A stretch of DNA of 64,000 nucleotides, taken from assembly GCF_011742555.1 (NCBI RefSeq), contig NZ_JAAQQR010000009.1, positions 1-64,000 on the forward strand, read 5' to 3'. The translations under genes were made by a program, and so were the position numbers. A model generated the notes under the pieces. That model was not told the origin of the DNA. It saw only the letters and a list, made by a program, of their open reading frames with translations, and did not search any database. The stretch's first letter is position 1; every line of letters begins with the position of its first letter. Positions 30,438-42,421 of the stretch are shown piece by piece. Source of the DNA: Luteibacter jiangsuensis (GTDB lineage: Bacteria > Pseudomonadota > Gammaproteobacteria > Xanthomonadales > Rhodanobacteraceae).

Positions 30438-31273
30438 GCGGGCTCCCCAGCAAAGGGCGCTGGCAAAGCGGCCTCGGTCGGGGGCGGCCCCCGCGCCTGG
30501 TCGCCCGCCTCGCAGCGCTCGCTTTCGTGACCTGCACGGCGGCTTTCGCCGGCGTCCCACCGCCGCCAGACCTCGATGCGCGTGCCGGTTTCGATCAGCA
30601 CATCGGCGCAGCGGTGCCGATGAACGCACCGCTGACCGATGCGGACGGCCGCGCGACCTCGCTCGCGGCCATTACGGACGGCAAGCCGCTGCTCCTGGCA
30701 TTCGGTTACTACCGCTGCCCCAATCTCTGCGACCTCACCCTGCACGCCATCGCCTCGGCCGCGGCCGGTCTGCCGTTGCGCGCCGGCCACGACTACGCCG
30801 TGACCTTCGTGAGCATCGCGACGGAAGAAACGGCAGCCGATGCGCGGGAAGCCCGCGAGATGCTCGTACGCATGTCGCCGCGTGGACACGCGGAGGATTG
30901 GCACTGGACGACGGCCGGACCGAAGTCGGTCGCCGCGCTCACTCGCGCCACCGGATTCCGGTACTTCAAGGACCCGCGCGACGGGCAATACGTGCATCCC
31001 GCCGGCATCGTCATCGTATCGCCGGACGGACGCGTGACGCAGTACTTCTTCGGCGTGGATTACGACACACACGCCCTGAGGCTCGCGCTGATCGACGCGT
31101 CGAAGGGGCGCCTCGGGACCGTCATCGACCGCCTCGTGCTGCTGTGCTGTGGCTACGATCCTTCCACCGGTCGTTACAGCCTGCTCGTGTCGCGCATCAT
31201 GATCGCGCTGGGCTGCGCCTTCCTGCTCGCCATGGCCTTCGGTGCCCTGTGGCTGCGTCGGAGGACGCCATGA
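30434..31273 (+). CDS. Sco1/SenC family copper chaperone
   Basis: Membrane-anchored thioredoxin-fold protein that delivers copper to the CuA site of oxidase subunit II. The 279-residue product has the copper motif YYRCPNLCDL (C95 and C99) and a downstream histidine in QYVHPAG. Besides the N-terminal signal/anchor (about 22-45) there is a C-terminal helix (about 254-274), so it may be anchored at both ends. ATG at 30434 overlaps the preceding stop. Its place before coxB fits maturation of CuA. Confidence 0.92.
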   Translation: MSGLPSKGRWQSGLGRGRPPRLVARLAALAFVTCTAAFAGVPPPPDLDARAGFDQHIGAAVPMNAPLTDADGRATSLAAITDGKPLLLAFGYYRCPNLCDLTLHAIASAAAGLPLRAGHDYAVTFVSIATEETAADAREAREMLVRMSPRGHAEDWHWTTAGPKSVAALTRATGFRYFKDPRDGQYVHPAGIVIVSPDGRVTQYFFGVDYDTHALRLALIDASKGRLGTVIDRLVLLCCGYDPSTGRYSLLVSRIMIALGCAFLLAMAFGALWLRRRTP

Positions 31274-32194
31274 ACTTTCTGCCCGAAGCGTCTGGATTCG
31301 CCCCGCGAATCGACGGTCTGTTCTACGCGATGCTTGGCCTGTCGGCCCTTGTCGTCGTGGCCGTGTTCACCACGATGCTGGTGTTCGCCATACGCTTCCG
31401 CCGTGGCAGGAACGTCGACCGTAGCGGCGAATCGCATCGCGACCTCGGCATCGAACTGACCTGGACCCTGATTCCCTTCGCGCTGTTCGTCGGCATCTTC
31501 GCATGGAGCATCCGCCTCTGGATCGACATGCGCACGCCACCGGGCGACGCCACGACGATCCATGTCGTCGGCAAGCAATGGATGTGGGAGTTCGAACATC
31601 TTGACGGGCAGCGGGAGATCGACACGCTGCACCTCGCCACCGGGCAGCCGGTGCGTCTGGTGATGATCTCGCAAGACGTGATCCACGACGTTTCCATACC
31701 GGCCTTTCGCGTGAAGCAGGACGTGCTCCCCGGGCGCTACACGCAGATGTGGTTCACCCCTACCCGCCCGGGCACCTACAATCTGTTCTGCGCCGAATAC
31801 TGCGGAACGGACCACTCGCGCATGGGCGGCGCGGTGATCGTGCAGACACCGCAGGACCACGCGAGGTGGCTCGCAAGCCATGCCACCGGGTCGCTGGCCG
31901 AGCAGGGCCGCGCCCTGTTCACCCGCTACGGCTGCGCGGGTTGCCACGATGCCCGCTCGTCGGTGCACGCGCCGCGGCTGGATGGTCTCTACGGCAGCAC
32001 CGTGCCCCTGGCCGACGGCCGGCAGGTGCTGGCCGACGAGCGCTACCTGCACGACTCCATCACCTTGCCGGGTAGCGAAGTTGCCGCCGGCTACGCGCCC
32101 GTGATGCCCAGTTACAAGGACCGCATCGACGAAGCCGACATTCTCGCGCTCGTCGCCTACCTCAAGGTCCGTGGCACGGACCGGGAGACCCCGC

Positions 32195-32208
<14 letters not shown>
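31270..32208 (+). CDS. coxB: Cytochrome c oxidase subunit II with fused cytochrome c (caa3 type)
   Basis: The 312-residue product has two N-terminal transmembrane helices, then the cupredoxin domain with the full CuA site [12 protein letters not shown] (C174, C178, H182, M185) and the aromatic segment [11 protein letters not shown] cytochrome c domain follows with CAGCH at 222-226 and a candidate distal Met in YAPVMPSY. The fused haem c marks a caa3-type oxidase that accepts electrons directly, here presumably from ACIII. ATG at 31270 overlaps the Sco stop. Confidence 0.95.
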
Positions 32209-33789
<1,581 letters not shown>

Positions 33790-33793
<4 letters not shown>

Positions 33794-34434
33794 ACGCTCA
33801 CGCCCCCCATACCGCCGAGCAATTCGACGACGCCGCGCAGCAGCGCGACGCGGCGACGCTCGGCATGTGGGCCTTTCTTGCGACCGAGGTACTGTTCTTC
33901 GGCGTACTCTTCGCCGCGTACACCGTCTGCCGCGTGATCTGGCCGGATGCCTTCGCCTCCGCCAGCCGCCACACCGACCTGACGCTCGGCGGCTTGGAAA
34001 CGGCGATACTGCTCACCAGCAGCTTCACCGTGGCGCTGGCGGTTCGCGACGTGCAGCTTGGCGGCAGGCGGCTCGCAACCGGCTTGCTTTGCGGCACGGC
34101 CGTTCTCGGCCTCGTCTTTCTCGCGATCCACGGCTTCGAGTACTACCACGACTACAAGGCGGCGGTGATTCCGGGCATCCGTTACGAAGAGGTCGGGGGC
34201 TTTGCCGCGCAGGAGCGCCTGTTCTTCTTCCTTTATTACGTCACTACAGGTTTCCATGCGCTGCACGTTTCCGTCGGCGTGGTGGTTCTCCTCACCATGG
34301 CGCTTCGCACGCACCGCGCGGCGTTCGGCCCCGGCTACCACACGCCACTGGAGGTGTCCGCTCTTTACTGGCACCTGGTCGACATCGTGTGGATCTTCGT
34401 CTTTCCGCTGTACTACCAGGTAGGCCGGGCATGA
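33790..34434 (+). CDS. coxC: Cytochrome c oxidase subunit III
   Basis: The 214-residue product has five hydrophobic helices, the short bacterial form of subunit III. Landmarks are [19 protein letters not shown] near 22-40, [17 protein letters not shown] and a C-terminal [20 protein letters not shown] at 33790 overlaps the coxA stop. It stabilises subunit I and supports proton uptake. Confidence 0.94.
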
Positions 34435-34724
34435 GCGAACGGCCACCCTCGCTGATTGCGCATGTCGCCGCACTGGCCGCACTGGCGGTGCTGCTTCTGC
34501 TGAGCATCGTCGTGTCGCGCATACACCTCGGCACATGGAACACCGTGGCCGGCCCCGGCATCGCAGCCGCCAAAGCGGCCATCGTGGTGTTCTTCTTCAT
34601 GAAGCTGCGCCGAAGCAAACCGGCCATTCACTTCGCGGCCTGCTTCGGCGTGGCCTGGCTCACGATCATGATCGTCCTGACGCTGGGGGATTTCCTCACG
34701 AGGTTGCCGGTGCTCGTCAAATAA
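34431..34724 (+). CDS. coxD: Cytochrome c oxidase subunit IV-type small subunit
   Basis: The 97-residue product is three hydrophobic helices (about 8-28, 38-56, 63-87) with KAAIVVFFFMKLRRSKP between helices two and three, the usual pattern of prokaryotic COX4-type subunits. ATG at 34431 overlaps the coxC stop. It is the last gene of the ACIII-caa3 operon. A 12-base palindrome CCCATGCATGGG (34730-34741) follows the stop but lacks a U-tract, so it is not called a terminator. Confidence 0.88.
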   Translation: MSERPPSLIAHVAALAALAVLLLLSIVVSRIHLGTWNTVAGPGIAAAKAAIVVFFFMKLRRSKPAIHFAACFGVAWLTIMIVLTLGDFLTRLPVLVK

Positions 34725-34835
34725 ATGGACCCATGCATGGGCCTGGCGCTTTGATCCCGGCTGCACGCCTCATTCATCCCCATGGTGCGACACCTTGGCG
34801 ACCACGCGCACAGCGCGGCTACCAAGGAGTGACCC

Positions 34836-35405
34836 ATGATTCGCATGCATCGCCGTTTCCTCGTCGCCGCCCTGGCGGCTGCCGTCCTCTCCCCTGCCGC
34901 TGCCTTCGCCCAGGACTCCGCCGCTTCCGGGTCGTCCAAGATCGCCGCATCGACCGATACCGAGTTCGTGCGCAAGGCCAGCGCCTCGGGCCTGGCCGAA
35001 GTGGCGCTCGGCCAGCTCGGCGCGTCACAGGGCAGCTCGGCTGCCACCAAGTCCTTTGGCGAGCGCATGGTGAAGGACCATACGGCCGCCAACGAAGAAC
35101 TGAAGACCATCGCCAGCAGCAAGAACCTGACCGTCTCGCCCGCCCCGATGCCGGCCGACAAGGAGACGGCCGACGCGATGAGCAAGAAGTCGGGCGATGC
35201 CTTCGACAAGGCGTTCGCCAAGAAGATGGTGGCCGACCACCAGAAGGCCGTGGCGTTGTTCACCAAGGAATCGACCAGCGGCAAGGACCCGGAATTGAAG
35301 GCCTTCGCCACGAAGACCCTCCCGACGCTCAAGGAGCACCTGGAGATGGCGAAGAAGCTGCCGGGCGGTTCCGGTTCGAGCGCGATGACAGGCGACGGCC
35401 ACTAA
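34836..35405 (+). CDS. Exported DUF4142 protein
   Basis: The 189-residue product begins with a signal peptide (MIRMHRRFLVAALAAAV, cleavage after AFA). The mature part is a helical ferritin-like bundle with DTEFVRKASASGLAEVALG, FGERMVKDHTAANEEL and KMVADHQKAVALF, diagnostic of DUF4142. AAGGAG lies just upstream of the ATG. Function is not established; members of this family are often stress-induced periplasmic proteins. A GTCCCGG/CCGGGAC hairpin without a U-tract follows at 35418-35436. Confidence 0.88.
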   Translation: MIRMHRRFLVAALAAAVLSPAAAFAQDSAASGSSKIAASTDTEFVRKASASGLAEVALGQLGASQGSSAATKSFGERMVKDHTAANEELKTIASSKNLTVSPAPMPADKETADAMSKKSGDAFDKAFAKKMVADHQKAVALFTKESTSGKDPELKAFATKTLPTLKEHLEMAKKLPGGSGSSAMTGDGH

Positions 35406-35524
35406 GCTCACACGATTGTCCCGGCTTTGCCGGGACTGACGATCTTTAACAACCGGGCGTGCTCGCGTGTGGCTAACCTCAGCTTCTGCCACCGGCTGTC
35501 GTCGCAGCCGCGGAGGGATTCGCC

Positions 35525-36904
35525 ATGCTCACCGTCGTGCAAGCATTCGACCGCCAACCCATCGCGGAACTACCCACGGACGATGCCGCGGCGCTCGAGC
35601 GAAAGCTGGCGACGGCGTACCGTCTCTCGCGCGAGCGCGCCACCTGGCTGAAGCCCCACCAGCGGATCGCGGTGCTGCACGCGCTCGCCGCACTGATGGA
35701 AAGCAGACGGGAACAGCTTGCCCGGCAGATCGCGCGCGAAGGCGGCAAGCCGTACACAGACGCCATGGTGGAGACGGGACGTGCGATCGACGGCGTGCGC
35801 ATCGCCGCCGAGACCTTGCGCACGCGCGCGGGGCAGGAGATCCCGATGGGTATCACGCCGTCGAGCGAGAACCGCCGCGCATGGACCGTCAACGAACCCA
35901 TCGGCGTGGTCGCGGCCATCTCGGCCTTCAATCATCCGCTCAATCTGATCGTGCACCAGGTCGCCCCAGCCGTTGCCACGGGATGCCCGATCGTCATCAA
36001 GCCGGCCACCGCAACCCCGATGAGTTGCCTGGACCTCGTGCAGATGGTGCAGGAAGCCGGCATGCCGGAAGGCTGGGTGCAGTCGTTCCTCCCCGAATCG
36101 CGCGAACTGGCCGAAGCCTTCGTGACGGACCCGCGCGTGTCCTTCCTGAGCTTCATCGGCTCGGCGAGCGTCGGCTGGCGCTTGCGTTCGAAGCTCGCCC
36201 CCGGCGCGCGTTGCGCCCTCGAACACGGCGGCGTCGCCCCGGTGATCGTCGACCGGAGCGCCGACCTCGACCGGTTGATCGAGCCCATGGCCAAGGGCGG
36301 CTACTACCATGCCGGCCAGGTCTGCGTTTCGGTGCAGCGGATCTATGTGCATGCAAGCCTGCAGACGGAGTTTTCCGAGCGGTTCGCTCGTCGCGTCCAG
36401 GCCCTCCGCACCGGCGACCCGCTGCTGGCCGAGACCGAGGTCGGCCCGCTCATCACGCCGAAGGAGGCCGACCGCGTGCAGGCGTGGATCGATGAAGCGG
36501 TGGCCGCAGGGGCCCGCCCCATCGGCGGCGGACGGCTGAGCGAAACGACGCTTTACCCGACTGTCCTGTTGAACCCGCCGAAGGATGCAAAGGTATCCAC
36601 GCAGGAGGTTTTCGGACCGCTTACCTGCGTCTATGGCTTCGACACGCTGGACCAGGCCATCCAGGAAGCCAACGCGCTGCCGGAAGCCTTCCAGTCGAGC
36701 ATCTTCACCAACGACCTGTCGTCGGCGTTCCGCGCGGCGGAACGGCTGGATGCCTCGGCGGTGATGGTCAACGATCACACGGCGTTCCGCGTCGACTGGA
36801 TGCCCTTCGCCGGGCGGCGCGTCTCCGGGCACGGCGTCGGAGGCATTCCGTACACGATGGAAGAGATGACCTCGGAGAAGATGATTGTCTTCCGCGCGGG
36901 CTGA
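35525..36904 (+). CDS. Aldehyde dehydrogenase family protein
   Basis: NAD(P)-dependent oxidation of an aldehyde in the cytosol. The 459-residue product is close to the usual 450-500. The catalytic cysteine is in HAGQVCVSVQR and the general-base glutamate in CALEHGG. The cofactor region shows AISAFNHPLNLIVHQVAPA and PIVIKPATATP. The HPLNL and VCVSVQR patterns resemble the lactaldehyde/glyceraldehyde dehydrogenase branch, but the substrate is not fixed. A GGAGG ribosome binding site precedes the ATG. Probably monocistronic. Confidence 0.9.
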   Translation: MLTVVQAFDRQPIAELPTDDAAALERKLATAYRLSRERATWLKPHQRIAVLHALAALMESRREQLARQIAREGGKPYTDAMVETGRAIDGVRIAAETLRTRAGQEIPMGITPSSENRRAWTVNEPIGVVAAISAFNHPLNLIVHQVAPAVATGCPIVIKPATATPMSCLDLVQMVQEAGMPEGWVQSFLPESRELAEAFVTDPRVSFLSFIGSASVGWRLRSKLAPGARCALEHGGVAPVIVDRSADLDRLIEPMAKGGYYHAGQVCVSVQRIYVHASLQTEFSERFARRVQALRTGDPLLAETEVGPLITPKEADRVQAWIDEAVAAGARPIGGGRLSETTLYPTVLLNPPKDAKVSTQEVFGPLTCVYGFDTLDQAIQEANALPEAFQSSIFTNDLSSAFRAAERLDASAVMVNDHTAFRVDWMPFAGRRVSGHGVGGIPYTMEEMTSEKMIVFRAG

Positions 36905-36958
36905 CGGCGGAAAAGATTCACCAAGGTTTTTCATGGCGGCGCCGCTAGACTGCGGTGA

Positions 36959-39900
36959 ATGCTTGCGTCCGCAAACTCCCGCATCTGGCCCCTGCTGCTG
37001 GCGGCGTTCGCTCTGGCCTGCTCCACCGTGGCCGGTGCCGAGGGTGGAGGCGCCCTGCAGCCGGGCAACTTCGTGCACCAGGCGTGGACCACAGGAGAGG
37101 GCGCTCCGCCGGCCACTATCGCGCTAGCCCAAGCACCCGACGGATATCTCTGGCTTGGCACCGGCACGGGTCTGTATCGGTTCGACGGCGTGACCTTCTC
37201 GCGCTACCAGCCTCCTCCCGGGAAGCACCTGCCGTCGGCCAATATCACCGCGCTGAAGTTCACGACAGGGGGTGCGCTGTGGGTGGGCTTCTACGATGGG
37301 GGTGCCGCATGCATCCAGGATGGGAAGCTGCGTGCGTATGAGGTGGGCGATGGGTTTCCCCCGGGATGGGTGCTCGCCTTCGCGGAGAGACCCGACCGCA
37401 GCATCTGGGCGGCGACCAGCCAGGGGCTCGGCCGCTTCGACGGCACGCGCTGGGTGAAGGTGGGCACCGACTGGGGATATACCGCGGATCGAGCGGACTG
37501 GGTGCTGTCCGACGCGAGCGGCACGCTGTGGGTCGCGGCGATCAACCGGTTGCTGTACCTGCCGCGCGGCGCGACGCACTTCAAGGCCACGAATGTGGCG
37601 CTCGCGCCGGGTGCCACGCTCGCCGTCGATCCGACGGGCACGCTATGGGCCTCCGACCGGCTGCATGGCACGCGCCCGTTGCGCGGCCTCACGGCGGAAC
37701 ATCCCAGGATCGACGGTGTAGCTACCCTGCCCGTCACCGATGCGCACGGCGCGCTGCGGATGGCCTTCGACCGGGACGGCGGTCTGTGGGCGACCGGGCT
37801 CGGCACCGGGAAGGTATTCCATGTGCCCTCCCCGGAGCAGATCGGCGCATCCGACATCGTCACCGACGATGCGGTAGGCGCCGTTTTCTCGGCGCCCCAG
37901 GGGCTCACCTCGAACAGCGCCACGCCCGTCATCGTCGATCGCGAAGGCAACGCCTGGGTGGGCACGGCATCGGGTATCGACAGTTACCACCACGGGCCGG
38001 TGGGAACGGTGCGCGATTTCGGTCCGGACACACGCCTGCGCACGAGCGTGGCGCGCGATCCACAGGGGAGACTCTGGCTGTCGAAGCTTGGCACGGTCTA
38101 CCGGCTGGACGGCGAGCATCTCGTCACGGTGCTCGACGGCCTGCCGGACATTCTTAGCATTCTTTTCGACGCCGACGGGACACTCTGGGTGGCCGGGTTC
38201 CACGACCTTTACCGTTACCGCGACAACCGGCTCGAAACCGTCGCCTTGCCGAACAATCTCTACGCATCGAGGCTGAAATTCCTCTCCCCCGGAAAGCCGG
38301 GTGAGTTGTGGGGATCGATCGAAGGCATGGGTGTATACCGGTTTCGCAACGACCGTTGGGAGGCATGGAAACCGAAGACGGACCATGTGAAAGGCTATCC
38401 GACCACGGGCGCCATGGATGCCGATACGACGCTCTGGCTCGGCTACGCGGGCGGCGAAGTGCTGCGTGTGGACAAGGACGGTCGCGAAACCGTTTTCGAC
38501 CAGCACAACGGTCTGGATATCGGCAGTCTTACGACGATGTTCCCGAGCGCCCGGGGCATGTTGTTCGGCGGAAGTACCGGCGTTGCCCGCCATGCCGACG
38601 GGGTCATGCGATCGCTGACCGATCGCGATTTCCCGGCACTCGTGGGAATCACCGGCATCGTGGAGGTCGCCAACGGCGACGTGTGGATGAATGGCGGCCT
38701 CGGCGCGATCCGATTCTCCGCCGACGAACTGGAGAAGGCGTTCTCCGACCTCCGCTACCGCCCCCAGATCGGACCTTTCGATTTCCGCGATGGCGTCAAA
38801 GGCATCGCGAGGCAAGGCCAGCCTGTGCCAAGCATGCAACGCGACGACAGCGGCAGGGTCTGGTTCGTGACGAACGAGGGGCTCTACTGGCTGGACGCAT
38901 CGGTGCAGCGCGGGAATACGCAGGTTCCACCCGTCTATGTGACCGCCGTGCATGCGGACGGCCGTGTGTTCGACCCTGCCGGAAGCGTACGCCTGTCGGC
39001 AGGCGACGACTCCCTGCAGATCGATTACACGGCGGTAAGCCTGACCTCGCCCTCCCGCGTGCGCTTCCGCTATCGCATGGACGGTGCAAACCAGAACTGG
39101 GTCGATGCGGGCACGCGCCGCCAGGCGTATTACACGAGCCTTGCACCGGGCACGTACCGCTTCACCGTCATCGCCGCGAACGAGGACGACGTCTGGAACG
39201 AACGCGGCGCATCCGTCACCATCGACATCCCGCCACGCTTCTACCAGTCGTGGTGGTTCATGACGCTCGAAGGGCTCGTCGTGCTTGCACTGGCCGGCGC
39301 GGTGTATGCCTGGCGCATCCGCAGCGTATCGCGAAGCGTGCGCCTGCGTTCGGAGGCACGGCACGAAGAACGCGAGCGCATCGCGCGCGAACTGCACGAC
39401 ACGTTGCTGCAGGCCATCTACGGGATCATGCTTCGCTTCCAGGCCGTCGCTTCCGCCATACCCAAGGACGACCCGATGAAGGAAGGCATCGAGGGCACGC
39501 TGAAGGTGGCGAACGACTTCATCGTCGAAGGCCGCGACAAGGTGCGCGAGCTGCGCACGAACATCACTTCGCTACGCAAGCTGGGCTCGACCATCGACGA
39601 GCTTGCACGCCTCATGCAAAAGGCTTCCCCGATCGTCATGACGACCGATGTTCGCGTGGACGATCAGGAGATGGATCCGGCCGTGGGCGAAGACATTCTC
39701 GCGATATGCCGCGAGGCCCTCGTCAACGTGTTCCGCCATGCCGGCGCGCAGCACGTCGCCGTGCGGCTCGTCACCACGCGCCGGAACCTGGAGCTGACCG
39801 TCGCGGACGATGGCAAGGGCATGCCGGCCGGTCCGGGCGCCGATGTGTCGGGGAGCGAGCAATGGGGTCTGTCCGGCATGCGCGAACGCGCCGCCGCGAT

Positions 39901-40006
39901 GGGCGCCACCCTCTGCATCGGTTCGCCGGGCCGGGGAACGACCGTGTCGCTCGCGGTGCCGCTGAACCGCCTGCGCCGCCGCAACGATCATCGCGGTCGC
40001 CCCTAG
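36959..40006 (+). CDS. Sensor histidine kinase with periplasmic beta-propeller (two-component)
   Basis: The 1015-residue product has a signal/anchor (about 8-26) and a long periplasmic sensor of repeated propeller blades (GTGTGLYRFDG, NAWVGTASGID). A Y_Y_Y-type domain (about 650-745, RVRFRYRMDGANQNWVD), a transmembrane helix (about 763-785) and a HisKA_3 domain with H813 in RIARELHDTLLQ follow. The HATPase has the N-box VNVFRHAG and VADDGKGMP. The HisKA_3 type pairs with LuxR/NarL regulators; none is adjacent, but one lies at 46434. The signal is unknown. Its stop overlaps the next, opposite gene tail to tail. Confidence 0.9.
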   Translation: MLASANSRIWPLLLAAFALACSTVAGAEGGGALQPGNFVHQAWTTGEGAPPATIALAQAPDGYLWLGTGTGLYRFDGVTFSRYQPPPGKHLPSANITALKFTTGGALWVGFYDGGAACIQDGKLRAYEVGDGFPPGWVLAFAERPDRSIWAATSQGLGRFDGTRWVKVGTDWGYTADRADWVLSDASGTLWVAAINRLLYLPRGATHFKATNVALAPGATLAVDPTGTLWASDRLHGTRPLRGLTAEHPRIDGVATLPVTDAHGALRMAFDRDGGLWATGLGTGKVFHVPSPEQIGASDIVTDDAVGAVFSAPQGLTSNSATPVIVDREGNAWVGTASGIDSYHHGPVGTVRDFGPDTRLRTSVARDPQGRLWLSKLGTVYRLDGEHLVTVLDGLPDILSILFDADGTLWVAGFHDLYRYRDNRLETVALPNNLYASRLKFLSPGKPGELWGSIEGMGVYRFRNDRWEAWKPKTDHVKGYPTTGAMDADTTLWLGYAGGEVLRVDKDGRETVFDQHNGLDIGSLTTMFPSARGMLFGGSTGVARHADGVMRSLTDRDFPALVGITGIVEVANGDVWMNGGLGAIRFSADELEKAFSDLRYRPQIGPFDFRDGVKGIARQGQPVPSMQRDDSGRVWFVTNEGLYWLDASVQRGNTQVPPVYVTAVHADGRVFDPAGSVRLSAGDDSLQIDYTAVSLTSPSRVRFRYRMDGANQNWVDAGTRRQAYYTSLAPGTYRFTVIAANEDDVWNERGASVTIDIPPRFYQSWWFMTLEGLVVLALAGAVYAWRIRSVSRSVRLRSEARHEERERIARELHDTLLQAIYGIMLRFQAVASAIPKDDPMKEGIEGTLKVANDFIVEGRDKVRELRTNITSLRKLGSTIDELARLMQKASPIVMTTDVRVDDQEMDPAVGEDILAICREALVNVFRHAGAQHVAVRLVTTRRNLELTVADDGKGMPAGPGADVSGSEQWGLSGMRERAAAMGATLCIGSPGRGTTVSLAVPLNRLRRRNDHRGRP

Positions 40007-40497
40007 ATGCAGGCGCTTACCCAGCGCCAGGATGCGAGCAATTTCGTCACTTCCCTACGCACACGTTGCCTGGCTTCGCGCGGGTACTGCGCCACGATGA
40101 CGTACACCGCCTCGCCGTGCCGACGGACGTGTTCGTGCACGTCCATGGCCACGCCTTGCCTGGCCATCGGATAGGTCGTCCAGGTCGTCCCCGCAACCGT
40201 GCGTCGCGCCGGATTGCCCGCTTTCCAACCCAGGGCCTGGTAATAGCGGTGCGTGTGGGGCAGGACGTCGGCACGGCGCGGGTAGCCCGCGCCGATATCG
40301 ATGGCGATGCACGCCGGGCCCGGGCACGGGCCGCCCAGTTCCATGGCGATGCCGGTACCGTCGGCGCGGGGAACGACCCGGGACACATCGGCCGGCTGTA
40401 TCACTCGGTAGCAGAACCTCGGGTTCACGTATTCGTCGTTCGCGCGCACGCCGCCGGCCACGAGCAACAGCAAACCCATGACCTTCGCGCTGCGCAT
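40003..40497 (-). CDS. Hypothetical exported protein
   Basis: I do not recognise a family. The 164-residue product starts MRSAKVMGLLLLVAGGVRAN, a short signal peptide. The mature part contains three or four cysteines and beta-type segments (NPRFCYRVIQP, CPGPACIAIDIG, VYVIVAQYPREARQ). It is probably periplasmic. Its stop codon shares bases with the stop of the convergent sensor kinase, leaving no room for a terminator between them. Confidence 0.6.
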   Translation of the reverse strand: MRSAKVMGLLLLVAGGVRANDEYVNPRFCYRVIQPADVSRVVPRADGTGIAMELGGPCPGPACIAIDIGAGYPRRADVLPHTHRYYQALGWKAGNPARRTVAGTTWTTYPMARQGVAMDVHEHVRRHGEAVYVIVAQYPREARQRVRREVTKLLASWRWVSACI

Positions 40498-40627
40498 GGC
40501 AAGGCCTCACCCGTGTGGCAGGAGCCGGAGGCCCAAGCGTGAGCGTCCGCACGATTCCGCGCAAGACTTAACACGCCTTCCCGACCTTTTGCGCCAGCCC
40601 CGCCGCACGCGGGCCTAGCATCGGCGA

Positions 40628-42421
40628 ATGACCACCATCGCCAATAGCCAACTCCTGCAGGCCGTGGCTCTGCTCGGCGCGGCCGTGCTGGTGGTACCCG
40701 TATTCCGGGCGCTGAAGCTCGGGGCTGTGCTCGGGTATCTGTTTGCCGGGGTGCTGGTCGGCCCGTTCGTACTCGGCTGGTTCACCGACCCCGAAGCCAT
40801 CCTCGGACTCGCCGAACTGGGCGTGGTCATGTTCCTGTTCGTCATCGGCCTGGAGATGCGTCCGGCGCACCTGTGGGCACTGCGCGGCACCATCTACGGG
40901 CTGGGGCTCTGCCAGCTCGTGGCCTGCGGCGCCGCACTCACGGCTGTGGCCTGGGCACTCGGCGCCGCGCCGAGGGTCGCGTTCGTCGGCGCCATGGGCT
41001 TCGTGCTCACCTCGACGGCGATCGTCATGCAGCTCCTGTCCGAATCGGGCGAATTGAGCCGTCCGGCCGGGCAGAAGGTGGTGGCCATCCTCCTGCTGGA
41101 GGACCTGATCATCGTGCCGCTGCTTGCCTTGGTCGCCTGGATGGCACCGGCTCATGAGCGCTCGGCCACCGGCATCCCCTGGCTTGCAGCCATCACGGGA
41201 CTGGGATGCCTTCTCGCCTTGCTGGCGGCCGGGCGCTGGTTGCTCGAACCGCTGTTCCGGGTGCTCGCCCGGTCCAGGGTTCGCGAAGTGCTGTCCGCAG
41301 GGGCGTTGCTGGTGGTGCTGGGCGCGGCGTTGCTGATGCAACTGGGCGGCCTGTCGATGGCGCTCGGCGCATTCCTCGCCGGCGTGCTGCTGTCGCAATC
41401 CAGCTTCCGCCACCAGCTCGAAGCGGACATCGAACCTTTCCGGGGCCTCCTTCTCGGCCTGTTCTTCCTCGGCATCGGCATGGCGCTGGACCTGCACATG
41501 GTGCGCGAACACCTGCTGTTCGTGCTGCTCGGGGTCGTGGCGATGATGCTCGCCAAGGCGCTGGCGATCTACGCCGTCGGCCGAGCGCTTGGCGACAGCC
41601 ACGCCGATGCCATGGACCGCGCGCTTCTGATGCCCATGGGCGGCGAATTCGCATTCGTTCTCTACGCAGGCGCCGCGGCTTCCGGGCTGATGAGCCAGGA
41701 GGACAACGCTCGCTTCACCGCGATCGTCGTGCTCTCCATGGCACTGGCACCGTTGCTGAGCGCCGCGGTCCATCGTCTGATGCCGAAGGCGGCAAGGCCG
41801 GTCCTGCCGTCCGATGTGCCCCCATGCCTGACGGGCAGCATCTTGATGATCGGCTTCGGGCGCTTCGGGCAGGTGGTGAGCCAGTCGTTGCTCGCCAGGG
41901 ACATCGACGTCACGGTGATCGATACCGATGTCGAGATGGTGCAGGCCGCGTCGGATTTCGGCTTCAAGATCTATTACGGCGACGGCACGCGCCTCGATGT
42001 GCTGGAGGCGGCGGGCGCCGACAAGGCGCAGGTGATCGCCATCTGCGTGGACTCGCGCAGCGTTGCCGACACCATCGTCGATATCGGCAAGGAGAGCTTT
42101 CCAAACGCAACGCTGATGGTCCGCACCTACGATCGCGAGCATGCGCTGCGCATGGTCGCGCAGGGGGTCTCGGTGCATGTACGCGAAACGTTCGAATCCG
42201 CATTGCGCTTCGGCAGCATGGCGCTGGTGCAGCTCGGCGCCACGCCCACCGAGGCCGAGGCTATCGCCGACCTGGTAAGACGACGCGATGCCGAGCGCTT
42301 CGCACGCGAGCTCGAGGGGATCGACTGGGCAACGGCGGGCCTGGCGAATTTCAAGCGACCCCGGCCTGTTCCCTGGACCACGCCGACACACCAGCCGCAC
42401 CCTTCGGACACACTGCGCTAA
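40628..42421 (+). CDS. Kef-type monovalent cation:proton antiporter with TrkA-N domain
   Basis: CPA2-family inner-membrane transporter, 597 residues. There are about 12-13 hydrophobic segments over 1-385, with conserved GYLFAGVLVGPFVLG, GLEMRPAHLW and LLLEDLIIVPLLALVA. A cytosolic RCK/TrkA-N domain follows from about 405, with Rossmann motif MIGFGRFGQVVSQ and the acid in VIDTD. The layout is that of KefB/KefC, which release potassium in exchange for protons. No ancillary KefF/KefG gene is adjacent. ATG at 40628 begins 11 bases after a CTAGCATCGG stretch with no strong ribosome binding site. Confidence 0.9.
   Translation: MTTIANSQLLQAVALLGAAVLVVPVFRALKLGAVLGYLFAGVLVGPFVLGWFTDPEAILGLAELGVVMFLFVIGLEMRPAHLWALRGTIYGLGLCQLVACGAALTAVAWALGAAPRVAFVGAMGFVLTSTAIVMQLLSESGELSRPAGQKVVAILLLEDLIIVPLLALVAWMAPAHERSATGIPWLAAITGLGCLLALLAAGRWLLEPLFRVLARSRVREVLSAGALLVVLGAALLMQLGGLSMALGAFLAGVLLSQSSFRHQLEADIEPFRGLLLGLFFLGIGMALDLHMVREHLLFVLLGVVAMMLAKALAIYAVGRALGDSHADAMDRALLMPMGGEFAFVLYAGAAASGLMSQEDNARFTAIVVLSMALAPLLSAAVHRLMPKAARPVLPSDVPPCLTGSILMIGFGRFGQVVSQSLLARDIDVTVIDTDVEMVQAASDFGFKIYYGDGTRLDVLEAAGADKAQVIAICVDSRSVADTIVDIGKESFPNATLMVRTYDREHALRMVAQGVSVHVRETFESALRFGSMALVQLGATPTEAEAIADLVRRRDAERFARELEGIDWATAGLANFKRPRPVPWTTPTHQPHPSDTLR

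Noticed and set aside
34730-34741. Terminator after coxD
   Set aside because: CCCATGCATGGG is a perfect palindrome but leaves almost no loop and has no U-tract.
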